Source: Raffaelea ambrosiae (taxonomy: Eukaryota; Ascomycota; Sordariomycetes; Ophiostomatales; Ophiostomataceae). Taken from it: a stretch of DNA of 64,000 nt. Position 1 is the stretch's first letter, and every line of letters starts with the position of its first letter. Under the pieces are notes generated by a model. It ran no database searches. It was not told the DNA's origin and saw only the letters and a list, made by a program, of their open reading frames with translations. The stretch is taken from NCBI GenBank assembly GCA_002778195.1, contig PCDI01000011.1, positions 1,027,763-1,091,762 on the forward strand, given 5' to 3'. Shown one piece after another: positions 22,877-34,615 of the stretch. The position numbers and the translations under genes are program-made.

Positions 22877-24044
22877 CCCTGTCCTCTTCCCTCTTCCATA
22901 CTCTTCGTCCTCTTCGTTCTCTTCTCATCACAGCCCCTCACCCCTAAAAACACACCACAAACACCCCCAAAACCACCCGAGAACCAAGAATTTCTGCATC
23001 TGCATGCGTTCGTCTCCCAACAGGCCAATATTAGCGCGCAGTAGTGTGCTCTGTGCTCGCTAGCGTACGGAGCAATCCCACCCCACTCCCCTGCCCTGGA
23101 AACCCACCCCAAGCAGCCAAGGCTGTTCAGCGACCCCACTGCCTGCATGGATCGAGAATAGCGGGCGCCTCGTCTTGCATAGCGCGCACATCGCTGGGAC
23201 ATAGCGTTGCACATCATGAGTAACAGTTGTACGAGGTGAGTTTGCTGGTGGACGAGTCTCTCTCTGCTCTCTCTCTCTTTTATTTTTCTGTCATTTTTTG
23301 TTACTGTAATGCCTTCTTTTTTCGAGGCGTTTCTTTCTTCTCCTGTGCCATAGTTAGCTCATTTTACTTGTACTCCCCATTCATTGCAAATGTGTCCTTT
23401 TGTCGCGATGACTCAGCTCGATACAAGCAGCCAGGAAAAAAAAGTAAAGAAAAAAAGGAACCAAGTCAGAATGTAAGAGATCCATACTGGAACCAAAAAA
23501 AACGAGAAAAGGTATTTAAAAACACGGGAACAGATGATCAAAAGGTACAGAGAATGTCACTCTCATTACCGGCGCAGGAGCGGGTCAAGGCACGCACAAC
23601 ACAGCACAACACAGCCAGCACCACAAGTAAGATACGACGTAGCTAAATCTTTGCACATCACCGTTGGAATGTAATAAGACAACGAACGTATCTTCGTCAG
23701 ATATGTACATTCTTCTCGTTGGTCTCTTCAGCCCTGTATTCCTTCCTCATTACAGACTCGCCAAACTGGCAGAACATGCCAGCACCTCCAAGTCAGGTAC
23801 ACACCCACCCACACGTCCCCCAACAAACAAACATCCTCTGACAACACGCGCAATGCCGACCGGGATGAAACAGACGTCACAGAACACCTGCCGGAAACAG
23901 AAAACAAGAGCACGTCTGCAGCCGCTCTGTGGCGATGCCGTCACGGCAGAGTCACGGCAGAGTGACATCTGATGTACGGGTACTTGGCGGTGGATGTATC
24001 CCGTCGTATCCTTTTGGTGGCGCTCTGTGCATCTTGTCACGTAT

Positions 24045-24236
24045 TCTGCCATGTATCTAATTTTTTCGTGTCTTTGACATGCAATTCGATGCTTTCAGTC
24101 ATGTATCATTGCGTGGCTTTCGGTGCTTGAACCATGTATCTTTCCGTGGGTTTCTCTGCATCCCGCCATGTACCTCTCGTTATGCAACCTCACCTCCGGT
24201 CTACATACTTTGCATACATACTTGGCCATGTCTCCT
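24045..24236. repeat. Dispersed CCATGTATCT motif, about 40-bp spacing
   Basis: The motif CATGTATCT and near copies (TCATGTATCAT, CCATGTATCTT, CCATGTACCTC, CCATGTCTCC) recur five times over about 190 bp, separated by diverged sequence that often includes TGCATC or TTTCGGTG. This fits an old, decayed tandem array. Confidence 0.5.
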
Positions 24237-25345
24237 TGCACACTCGGACTCTCGGATCTCTCTCGACGTGTGCCGCCTGCCTTCTCCTGTCTGCCTTCCG
24301 CTCTGTCATTTGTGTCTCTTCGCCTCACCTCGCCAGGGCCTGCCCAATCGGCCACATGCAAGCTGCAACCCTTCCCACAAAAAACCGCCCGCCCTGGGCT
24401 CTGCCGATCAATGGGTCCCCGCCATTTCGCACTTGCAACTACTTCTCGGAGTCTTTTTTTTTCTTCTCCTTTTGCAACTCCATTCCTCACCAGCGCGTCA
24501 ATACCGTGCTTGTTGTGCTTGTGTCTTTAATCCGTACTTTGTCGTCGCCCTTGCTTGCCGCCCTTCCCCATCCCGCCGTTCCTGTCCGTGCCTGCTCTAC
24601 GTAAACCTGTCTGTGCATCTAGTTTTATTTTTATTTTTAATATTAACAATAAATTTCCTGCTCTAAACCCTGGCCATCATCCCATCAAGGCTGGCGCTTG
24701 GGTTTCACACCGGTCGCCACCCCCCGGTACTGCATCCCCGTTCCAAGCAGGCAGCACGCGAAGAACAAGGCCCCGAAGATAAAATTGGATACAGAGTTGA
24801 TCGAATTACTAGTAGGAGTATTCACTTCCCTGTCCTCGCATACTCTCCCACACACACACACACGCACATCCTCTCACACTCATCATGTACGAAGTGCGCA
24901 CACACACGCACGCACATGCACCACACGCGCCTATCCACACACACACACTCATACACACCCTTTCCCACCACCCCTGGGCCCATTTTCGAAGGATTGATTA
25001 CACAGTAGCGTCCATGGGGTTGCCGACTCACGCGAGATGGGGTCACAACACTACAAAAAAGTAAGATATGTAGATGATCCGGTAAACCCACACACAAAGA
25101 AGCCTACTGCTAGAGTAGTGAGAGGGATGACTGCGGCGAAAGCGCAGCCAGGGATGTGAATGATGGTGACTGAATACGTGAAAGAACGATGGGAGCGGCG
25201 GAGCGGCGGAGAGATGGCGAGACGCAGAGACACAAAGGCGCGGAGAGATGGGGAGAGGGGGGTGTGGTGGTGGCCGCCGCCTCCTCCGCCGCCACCTTGC
25301 TGCGTGTGACAACGTCCAGGACGTCTTTCTTTCTTCACCACCGTG

Positions 25346-25347
<2 letters not shown>

Positions 25348-25382
<35 letters not shown>
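25348..25382. repeat. Perfect AC dinucleotide microsatellite
   Basis: An uninterrupted (AC)17 run. A less regular CA-rich stretch lies about 0.4-0.5 kb to the left (24847-24960). Confidence 0.95.
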
Positions 25383-25383
<1 letters not shown>

Positions 25384-28141
25384 CATTCCTCTCTCGGACT
25401 TCCTCTTTCATCCTCAACTACATCTTCCCCAGGTGGCTGTTCCTATTACGGCCCCCCAACAACCAAGAAAGAACGCCGTCCACCGCTTTGCAAGTTTTTA
25501 TTTTTTATTTTATTTTTTTTTCCCCCCTCCGATCGAAACAAGCACTCTTGATTGGGTCGCCCAGTCATGGGCATCATGCATGGCGCAGCGAATGGGATGC
25601 CAACTTGCAGAGGCGCTCGGCAGGCAGATGTCCAAAAAAAGAACAACAGACAAGAAGGGGGGGCAAGAATAAAATGATGAACAAACAAGCACAAGAAGCA
25701 TGAGGAATGGAGGTGATGAAATGGAGACAAGAGACAAGAAGACTCTACCACGTCAGGCTCATACTGTAACTATATGTAGTCTACGTTGCCCTACGATGCC
25801 CACCCCTGCCCAGGGGAACCTAAAAGAACAGCATCCTCTGCTGCCGCAATATGGTTAGAACAAAGCCGTTGAGCCAGACTTGGGAAGGAGGGGACAGAGG
25901 GAGGGATGAGGGGGGGTGTGGATGGGCGGCAGGCTCCCTATTGACAGGGCGAACCCGCCAAACGGTTCGCTAAAATGGGCCACACATCCTGTTCTATGTC
26001 GCTTCCCAGCTTTTGCCTCTTTGAACTGGGCCCTGTCTTCCGGCATTTAGTTACATATGGTAATGCTTGCCAATCGCTCTTGTCAAATGGACATTTCCAG
26101 TTGGCAGCCCTCGGTTGGGCTTATTCTTTGGCCTTTTCATATTTCGCTTTGCCAACATTCTGTTGAACTGATTTCATCTTCATTTTGCCAGCTCTCCTTT
26201 TATTCCATCTTCTCGAACGTGACGTCGATCACCCTACCGTTGAACCCCCCCTTTTGCTTTTTTTTTTTTTTGGTGCTGCGTGTTGCTCTTTTATCCTGCA
26301 GCTTGCCGGTGATGATAATGCAACAGAAAAGAAACAGGGCGGGACGGGTAATTAATAAAAGGGGAAAAACAGAGGGTGTGTGGTTTTTGCGCGTGCGTGC
26401 AGTGCTCATCGTATGTATGGGCGAATGCATCTTATATAGTTTATACGTCCTGCGTGCGTGCGTACGTGCGTTGCGGTGTACTAGCTAATGTATCTCGTCA
26501 TGTACCGCATAGTATATAACTATGTGCCTGTCTGTGTGCCTGTCTGTGTGTGACGATATGCGAGACGGTGAGAGGGGCCAAAAAAAAAAGAGGGAGGGCC
26601 GTGCTTCTCGGGAAGGGTGGTGGCCTTCTTTGTCTGCATCTCTCGGCCCCCTCGCCCTTCCCCCTTATATTTTTTATTTTATTTTATAAACGAGACAAGA
26701 CCCGGCAAACCAAACACGCAGCACACGCAACAAATGCAATGTAAAGTTACAATTCTCATACCCTCCCACACGGCTCATAGCTATCCTTTACAGTCTGTCC
26801 ACATACGAGTAGAGACACACATGGCACACAAACAAACTCGTACCCGCCCCTGCTGCCAAGTTCTTGATATTGCTGTCTGACTGTCCCTGCATCTGTCTAT
26901 CTTTTGAAAAAAGAGCTTTCCCCTTTCCCCTGTCTCTTCATTTCCCAGATCCCACCGGTTGGGAATGGGAAGTGGAACGTTAGCTATAGTAATCAGAGAC
27001 GTACACAAAGCAAACAGAGAAGAGCGCACGATAAAGTTCCAATAGCTTTACTCCCCCCCCTCTTTACCTCTTTACCGTTGTATCGTGGTGTGATGCCATA
27101 TCATACATAATGCACACATACTATGGCACACACCTGTTCCCCAAAGAGCCGTTGGACATTTTATACCAGACAGAATACACGGACTGCTGCAAACCAAGCT
27201 GCTCGTGTGTGGTGTGTGCCAATATAACAATATGGGACCCATGGGGCCATCGCGAATCCAATATCGTCCCCAGACACGACAAGGAACAAGGACGGAGGGG
27301 ACTAACTAGTGCCCGGCACGAACGAGGCTCCCGATCCCTAAGGATCAGGAGGAGCATCAAAGCATAGACAAGAAGTGGCGTGTATGGCCAGACAAACGTA
27401 TTGCGCGTGGAAAAAAAAAAAAAACACCAGACGAGAGGACCTAGAAGGGCAGCCGCTTATAACCTGTACAAATTTCTCTTACTTTTAATTCTTGACAGCA
27501 GCCATTTCTAAGCGTACATGAACTCGTAGACAAGACACGCGTCCCTCCTGGCATGAGAAGATGGTCAGGTGGCCTTGTTTCTGGTTCCTTGCCGCGGGAT
27601 CGACAGCCCGTGTGTGCATGGCAGCCCATCTGGATCTGCCACACGGAGGAAGGACTCTTTCTGGGCCTCCCAGAAGAGACACAAGTTTCACAGCCGCCGT
27701 ACAAACGCGAGTGTGGAGATAGACCGAATGCCAAGGAACGCTGGTAACGTCGCCGGAGACCGAAATTTCACTACTACTAAGTATGAATGAGGGAAGGGGT
27801 TATCAAAGGAAGGATGAGGATGGCGCCTACTTTGTGCGCAGGATTCGAGTAGGATTGCGGGAGGGCCAGGGAACATAAACAAGCATTCCCTGAAAATCCT
27901 AAACAATAGCTTCTCTCTCAAAAATTAAGTTGCGAGAAACAGCTCAGACGATGCTACGAAGTAGACGACGAGATCATCATCTTTCCTTGGTCTGTTGTTT
28001 TACAAAAGCAGTTCAGAAAAACAAAGGAAATAGAATGTCGTCCTGTATGATGGACCTCTGGCTTTCATGGAATATCAGGAAAGTCGCGGTGAGTAGTAGG
28101 ACGAAATGCAACCATCAATCTTCCTAAGCACCAAAATTGAA

Positions 28142-28634
28142 TCATACCATGGGAGCGCTGGTAAAGTTCAGAGTGTAGGCCAGGAGAATAAGGGGGAGAG
28201 AGAAGGGGAAGATCTGGACAGCGCCCTCGAAAATGGACTGGACGGACGCTGGAGAGCAAGCCCGGAAGATGGCAGACGTCATCTGGGGCGACGGCTTCGG
28301 GTGGAAAGCCGATGGAAAACGCAAGACAGCCCGCCCACGCACACATGCATACACCCACCCACACACACGCTGGGCGAGAGACGGGACTCGGAGATCTCGG
28401 GCACGCCCCCATGTTGCTGATACAGCGCCGAAGTGGCGCCGATCTTTTGGTCCATCTTGGCCCAGAAAATCTCAACCTTGGGCTCCGCTCCATCTCCTCT
28501 CTCTTTTTCTTTTCTCCCCAGTTCTCGGCGTGCCCTTGTGTGAGTGAATGTGTGATTGCGTCGGTTGGTTGTCGGCGGGCGGCGGGGACGCGCGGTACAT
28601 GCATGTTGGCACGTTCAATATTCGCTTGCGACAT
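28142..28634 (-). CDS. Candidate small multi-exon gene, possible tail-anchored membrane protein
   Basis: Not a family I recognise. Three minus-strand segments read as coding sequence: 28599-28634 (MSQANIERANMH), 28369-28482 (…VEIFWAKMDQKIGATSALYQ…) and 28142-28282 (…FEGAVQIFPFSLPLILLAYT…, ending SAPMV and stop TGA). Joined with donors GTACCG and GTGTGT they give about 96 residues, but exon borders are uncertain; the last exon may instead begin at the later acceptor before TCCATTTTC. The C-terminus holds one hydrophobic segment of about 20 residues followed by a short polar tail, which suggests a tail-anchored or single-pass organelle protein. A pyrimidine tract and CAG just upstream of the first ATG could end a 5' UTR intron. 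It lies head-to-tail 440 bp downstream of RPL12, in the same orientation as nearly all genes here. Confidence 0.42.
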
Positions 28635-29074
28635 CGCGATGCAAAACCTGGAAATGTGAAAAAAAGGGCCAGACCGTGGTTTTCGTTCGATCCTGTTCAA
28701 ACTTTTTTTTGTGTAGTTCTGTTTTTTTTCTTTGCTGCCAAAAAAAAACTTTTTCGTCTTTTTTTCTCGTTGTTTTTTTCTTCCCTTTTTCATTTTCTCT
28801 TCTCTTGCTGCTGGGCTCGTCCCTTGGTGTCGTGTGTGTAAAATACTGACCGGTGTAAGGGGGCGCTGATGTGTGGTTCCCCTTACAACTAATAAAAACC
28901 CAGAAAGAGGAATAAGGCGAGGGAGGGAGGGAAGAAAGAGGGAGGAATATTGAGCAGCAGCAGCAAGCATCAGCAGAAGGAAGAAGAAAAAAAAGAGGAC
29001 CTGAACTCCTTGATCACAATGCCAAGAACCCACAACACAACCTCAACGTTTCCAACCTAGCCACCAACCATAAT
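28635..29074. other. Intergenic region, candidate small gene to RPL12
   Basis: Rich in poly-T/poly-A runs on plus. It holds the 3' flank of RPL12 and the presumed 5' flank of the small gene. Nothing else is visible. Confidence 0.5.
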
Positions 29075-30103
29075 TTACTCCTCAGGGACTAGACAGCTGT
29101 TAGCAAATTGGGCTTCAACAAGAGGGAGTGTGTAGGTGTGGAATGGGAAATGGTCCTCTCGTGAGAGACGTACTGTCGATCTCGCCTTCGTTGATCGCAT
29201 CGATGATCTCCTGGGGCGGCTTGCCGTCGACCTGGCAGCCGACGCTGTAGGCGGTGCCGAGGATCTCCTTGACGGTGCCCGAGAGCTCCTTAGAGAAGGA
29301 CTTGAACCGCATTTGCCGGGCAATCTCAATGACCTCGTCCAGGGGAATCGACTTGTTGTGCTTGATGTTCTTCTCCTTCTTCCGGTCCCGTGGGGGCTCC
29401 TTCAGCGCCCGGATGATGAGCGAAGAGGCAGTCGGCACAACCGACACGGCAGCTTGCCGGTTCTGGATCGTGAGCTTGACAGTCACGCGCAGACCTTTCT
29501 GTGGTGGTTGTTAGCATTCTGAAATTTTTCTCGTCTCTTCATCTTCTGCCATCTTTTATTCATCCCATCCCCCATCTCCCATCTCGTTCTACATACCCAG
29601 TCACCAGTGGCCTTGGCGATATCTTCGCCGACCTTCTTGGGCGACAGACCCAGAGGACCGATCTTGGGAGCCAGAGCCGAGGAGGCACCGACCTCACCGC
29701 CAGTGGCGAGCAGGTGGCTATTTTCGAAGGCAAGTCAGTTCTTCTGTATTCTTCAAGTCTTCCATCCCATACTGTTCCCATCGTAACCCATCCAGCAAAA
29801 AGCGTCCCGAGAAATGGGTGCCACCGCCGTAGGAAAAAATCAGGGTAGGAGGAAAATTTCCGCGGCACAGGCAGCTTCGATTATTCGACAACCAGGCACA
29901 CATAAGCAATTCTCAAAACGTACATGACCTTAACTTCGTTGGGGTCGATCTTCGGCGCTGCAGAGTAGGAGAGAACAGGTCAGCCATTCATTCTTTTGTG
30001 TGTTTTCATCCATTTCCCCCTTCCAGAATCGAGGACGACGATTTGGGTTTGAGATCGTTTTATTTTTGCAATTCTTGTTGAATCGGGGAAACAACATACG
30101 CAT
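29075..30103 (-). CDS. RPL12: 60S ribosomal protein L12 (uL11)
   Basis: Five coding exons, 30100-30103, 29924-29957, 29597-29717, 29174-29498 and 29075-29088, encode 165 residues, the usual fungal length. L12/uL11 sits at the base of the ribosomal P-stalk and contacts the GTPase-associated rRNA. Recognised segments in order are PPKIDPNEVKVIHL, TGGEVGASSALAPKIGPLGL (N-terminal rRNA/stalk domain), SPKKVGEDIAKATGDWKGL, VTVKLTIQNRQAAVSVVPTA and ALKEPPRDRKKEKNIKHNKS (C-terminal rRNA-binding domain), ending EIDIPEE. All introns have GT-AG ends, with TGCTAAC branch motifs before exons 4 and 5. The first coding exon is only ATGC, so the second codon is split by a 142-nt intron; the last exon is 14 nt. 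Early introns are typical of fungal ribosomal protein genes. Confidence 0.96.
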
Positions 30104-30819
30104 ATTGACGGTTTATCTTCTGGCAATCGCTCGCTGGCGTGGTTTCTTAAGATGGGTGGTTGTCGGGGGGGGTTGAGAGGAGAGAAGGAAAATGAGGTCG
30201 CAAAAGAAAAATTAATCGACGCCTGCGATTTGATGGAGCGAATGGCGAGGGGGCTTTGCCGTGCGTAGAGGAAAAAAAAAGTTTGTGCGGTGTCGAGGGC
30301 TGAGTGGGGCTAGCAAAAATGCTAGCAAAAATTTACTGTGCGCCACAGGTCACCAGCCACAGATGGAAAAACGTAGCTCTGCCAAAATGTGGATCTATCT
30401 TGCGCACGAATTAGCCTCACAAACACTGTGCTCGTACGGTACATCCTATACCAACACAGGAGCTCACCTTGGGTTTCGAGTTAAGAAAGATGCGAAAAGT
30501 GATGCCAATGCTGTGCATAGATGATAAGAATCAATTCTCTAGCATGTGCCTTTTTTTCTTTTTGGTGTGCTAAACGACATTCCTCTTGCCGCAAGTAACT
30601 ACGCAACTCGCTTTTCGTTTCGTCTCCCTCCCCAAAAAGAGAAAAATAAAAGTAAAATAAAAACCTAAAGCACGTGTATACAGTCGCTCCATTCTCATGT
30701 AACCGACCACCTTAGTTTGTGCCGCTAACAGCCAGCCTGTGTTTGGGTTTCTTGTTAGCAAAATGTTCATGCCTGGCTAAAGTCGACTTTTGCTTCAAAC
30801 CGCAGGAGGAAAGAAGAAC
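30104..30819. other. RPL12 5' flank and SEC23 3' flank
   Basis: About 0.7 kb holding the presumed promoter of RPL12 (right of 30103 on the minus strand) and the 3' end region of SEC23. No further coding sequence is seen. A short duplicated GCTAGCAAAAAT motif lies at about 30309-30332. Confidence 0.5.
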
Positions 30820-33673
30820 TCACTTCATCAAATGATCCATAAACGTCTGCAGAGAGACATCGTCGGTGAAGATGGTCTGTGCGGTTTGCGCACCAACGCC
30901 ACCGTAGGCGCCAGTCGTGTGTGTGGTCGAAGGGTTCAGCTTTGACAGCAGGAAACGAGCTTGCGAACCACCGGCATCACAGACAATAAACCGGGGAAGT
31001 GGGAAACGATCGGTGATGAGGTCCTAGTCATGGTTAGTAAGAAAAAGAGGGACCATGCAAAGACAGAACTGGGTAGACCTACTCTTGCGTCCTCCTTTGG
31101 TTGCTCGAGCAATGAGGCAAAATTCTCGTAGCCTTCTTGGTTCTGGTAGCCGGCTTTCCTCCACTGGGCAATGGTCTCGCCATGGAAAATAAGGATATGG
31201 AAAAATGTATCGAGGAGGAGAATGTGGGTGGGTTGAATCGACGTCGAGTCCAGAAGCACAGGCTGGCCACCGTCCTGGTCAAATGTGTACGAGTCGAGGG
31301 TGGGCTGGATCATGACCAGCGAATTGCTGACATCTTCGTGATCCAACACGTGGCGGTAGAATGCTGTTTCGTCGGGAGAGTTGTTGAACACCTGCAGGAA
31401 CTGACTTCTCCGCAAGTGGAACATGAATTGCGGATATAGCGTAAAGTTCTTCTCCAACCGGAACGACGATGGGTCGTCTTTCCGGTAATCAGCAAACCGC
31501 GAGCATAGCCGAATCAGCATCCGGTCCACCCAACGCAGCACGTCTGGACCGTCATCCACCTCGGCCTTAAAGACGGCAATGCGGGACATGAGCACGGCCG
31601 CGGCTTCTTGGTCAAACGAGTGAGCCAGCGTAGGGTCACCGGCCGGGCCGCTAAGATTGCGCGCAATGGTGGTCACGCGAAGATGGAACTGGCCAGACGA
31701 ATGCTGGTAGTAGGTCAGGAATTGCATCATGCCCTTCTGAGGTCCCTGCTGGATAGGCGTGGGGCCACCCTGGGCAATTTCAAAGTAGATGCCGTAGCTG
31801 GCGCTCGGATCGATGCCGCACATCTTCCATGCGCACGTGTTGCCAATGCCAATCTCAGTCTCGCCCACGGACGTCGACTTCTTGTTAAGAGAGATGCCGT
31901 GGCCGATGAGACCCGTGACCTTGAGCTCCTTTGTCGTCAACACCTCCAGAACAGCATTGAAGCCCATGAGAAGATTGTCGTCGCCGTCCTTCTCAAACAC
32001 GCGCACAAATGACTGCTTGAACATGGACGACGTGAAGCTGTCTGTCAAGATCATGTGGCCACCCGTGGAGTTGGCCAGGCCCTTCATTTCAAGAAGACCG
32101 ACTTGGTCAAGACAGCCGGCAAAAATGTCGATGATATGACCGTTGTGGGCTGTTCTCTTGGCGAGATTATCGTAGAACTACAGGAAAAAGGTTAGCTTTG
32201 CTTCTAGAAAGAGGTATGCGTGTACATATGACCGATGTAGGTGCAACGCTTGTATGTCTGTCGCATTGTCTTACCTTCAAAGCCTTCTTGTAGTACTTGG
32301 TGTTGTCACGGTCAATATCGTGGTGGGAACGGATAGGCTCTCTCAGCTCAGGGCCGACGACCATGCCGGGTCCCTCAGTGGCCGGGCCGCCGGAGAAGAG
32401 CATGATGCGGCCACCAGAGTTCTGGAAGGCGGATTCCAGCAGGCTGACGGCGACGCTGAGAGCGACACCAGTGCAGCGCAAGCTGCGGCGGTCGTTGGCG
32501 ACGGGCCAGGGGTCCTTCTGGAGCTGCTCCAGAGCCTTGGTCAACTGGAACTCGCCTTGGGCCACGGGCAGAAGGAAGCGGGCGGCAGGGCCCATGGGCA
32601 TGTTCGGGCGGCCGGGCTGCTGCATGCCAGGGCGCAGGAGAGGTTGGCTGAGGCCGAGCATCTCCTGCACGGACTTGGGCGAGTACTCCTTGCTGCCGCG
32701 GAAGACGTAGGACTTGGCGCATTCGGTGTAGCCGATCTCGTGGACTTGGGTCTGCAAGAAATAAAGTGGTCAGCAAGGCAAGGAGGCAGCGGGAAAAGCT
32801 TGGGCTGGTGGAAGAAAGCAGGAAGAGTGAGTAAGAGTACTGACCATGGTGCCGTAGGTAATCAGACCGACGAGAGCGTTCTCCGGCAGCAGGCTCAGAC
32901 TCATAACCAGAGACTCCTTCAGGGCCGCCAGGCTGTCATCCTCCTGGCAGGTGTCGACAACATACAGGAAGATGGGCGGGTTCTGGGCCGGGCGCGAGAG
33001 CCTGTACTCGATGGTCGTGTTGGACGGGTGCAGCTCGGGTGGGATGGCGTTGGCCGTGATGTCCTTGTAGTGCGGCGGCAGCGGGTTGCGCGACAGACAG
33101 AAGGGACACACCCAGAGGCGGGCGCGGACGTCGACTTGGCTGCGCGGGGGACAGAAGTGTCAGCATGCATGTCTCAACTGTCTGGGGCGTCCGGCTTGTG
33201 CTTTGTTTTTGCTTTCTTCGGCCTCATCTTGCGTGTCACTTCCGTTTTCTCCTCATTTGGCCTCCTTCTCTTCTCCATCGCACATGTATCGCGCCAAAAC
33301 TCACCAGAAAGGGTTCAGGACAGAGCGGCAGGGCTGCTTGCAGGTGACGGGCTCGAACTGCAGCAGAGGCGTGTCCGGCTTCTCCTTCAGGGGCGTGTAG
33401 AGAGCTCCGATGGGGACGACGAGACGCGACGCCTCCTGCAAGAGGGGACAAAAAGTTAGCTCAACCGTTTCAAGACATGCAAGGAGGAATGCATCGTGCA
33501 CCCGGCCATTGGTGCGCAAGACCGTGGCAACGAGCTCCGGTCGATATATATATTCCCTCCCTCAAGACGACAGGACTCACCATCCGGGTGCTGGGAAAGA
33601 CGTTCCAGCTCAGACGGACGCCATCGCGGTCCTCTACCTCGCTCCATTGTTCCTTCAGAGCCTCGTAATCCAT
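30820..33673 (-). CDS. SEC23: COPII coat protein SEC23 (Sar1 GTPase-activating subunit)
   Basis: Six exons, 33581-33673, 33305-33435, 32845-33139, 32275-32751, 31083-32177 and 30820-31023, encode 764 residues, close to the family norm. With Sec24 it forms the inner COPII coat on ER exit sites and stimulates GTP hydrolysis by Sar1. The N-terminus [20 protein letters not shown] and [10 protein letters not shown] are family signatures. The zinc finger follows with CKQPC, LNPFC and VCPFC. The trunk starts at [20 protein letters not shown], and includes [18 protein letters not shown] across the exon 3/4 junction. The beta-sandwich, helical and gelsolin-like domains follow. The C-terminal [20 protein letters not shown] carries an Arg near residue 720 corresponding to the arginine finger that enters the Sar1 active site. 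The start context GCCATGG is strong, and splice donors are consensus-like, including GTAGGT at the last intron. Confidence 0.97.
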
Positions 33674-34615
33674 GGCGGGATGGGTTCTCGAGCGGTCCCG
33701 AGCAACGGTAACAGCAGACTTGCTTGGAGAAAAGTCGCGATAATCGGAGGCGGGTCGGAGAAGAAGCTCACGCGAACCAAATATGACGTTTCTTGTGCGA
33801 TTGGGATGCAAATAAAAGATTCCGCCAAAAAAAATACAAAAAAACAGGCGCAATAAAGAAAGCTCGTAAATGATAAATAGAAACCGGAAACAAACAGACA
33901 GAGGCAGCAAGGGCAGAGGGTTGGACTGTGTTGCCCTTGGGCCGGCAGACGACAACAAGGGACAAGTGTCTACTTGTGATGGGTAAGTAGGCCAAGGAGA
34001 GGCTGGTTATCGTGGGAGTGTGTGGGCACTTGAGGCCTATTTGGTCTCTCGCCAGCCGAAGAGTCTAGGGAGGGTGAGCCTAGGAACACACACACACACA
34101 CAAGGCGAGCGAGCTGGGGAATGCGCGTGGGCAAGGAAGCAGAGAAAAAAAAGGGGACGAGAGAGCTGCGTTCCGAATTGCCTTGTTGTGGCTCCTTTGC
34201 CCCTCGAAAAAAAGGACAGGTTCGACCCTTGAGCGGGAGGGAGCTGAAGGGTGGGCGCTATGTGGCGGTGAGATAGGCGTGCTTGTGGCTGGTGGCTAGG
34301 AGCTGGCTGTGGCGTGTGGACAGGTGTCGTCCGCAGGTCACATGTCCAACAGCAGGGACCCCAATGGTTCTCGAAGCACTGGCAGCCAACGGCAGACGGA
34401 CCAAATCCGTTACACTGAGAGAGATAACACGCCTTGCACAACAGGCAGCTATTACTGGCGTAATACACATAATTTCAATTTGGAACCGACAATTTTTAGA
34501 CACGTTGAAACTTCCGCCGGGAGCAATTCTTTGGCTGTCCTCATACATAATCCGTATAACTCCCTTCTACAGGCCAGCGAGTCACCTATGCCCAGCACAA
34601 GCCGCCACCTGCGGA
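33674..34615. other. SEC23 5' flank and MAPEG gene 3' flank
   Basis: About 0.9 kb between two minus-strand genes. It has a short AC run at 34088-34103 and a TCGAACC-like motif near 34215 that I checked as a tRNA T-loop and discarded. No coding signal. Confidence 0.5.

Larger units (their letters stand above)
20259..28141. other. Second gene-poor region, upstream of OGT
   Basis: About 7.9 kb between the OGT start and the candidate small gene at 28142. The first 0.8 kb upstream of OGT is purine-rich on plus and may be a long 5' UTR. The remainder has no recognisable coding sequence, but contains the heptamer repeat at 22078, CT pentamers, CATGTAT-containing repeats and AC microsatellites. Weak minus-strand open frames near 22.0-22.5 kb are discussed among the rejected items. 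Confidence 0.55.

Noticed and set aside
28065..29033. 322-codon minus-strand frame covering the candidate small gene
   Set aside because: It reads through homopolymers and CA repeats in a different frame from the segments that look coding, and yields Lys/Arg/Phe-rich low complexity.
32254..33459. 401-codon plus-strand open frame across SEC23
   Set aside because: Antisense shadow; it crosses four SEC23 exons and their introns, and SEC23 itself is unambiguous.
34205..34232. GGTTCGACCC resembling a tRNA T-loop
   Set aside because: No matching A-box, acceptor stem or anticodon arm could be found upstream on either strand.
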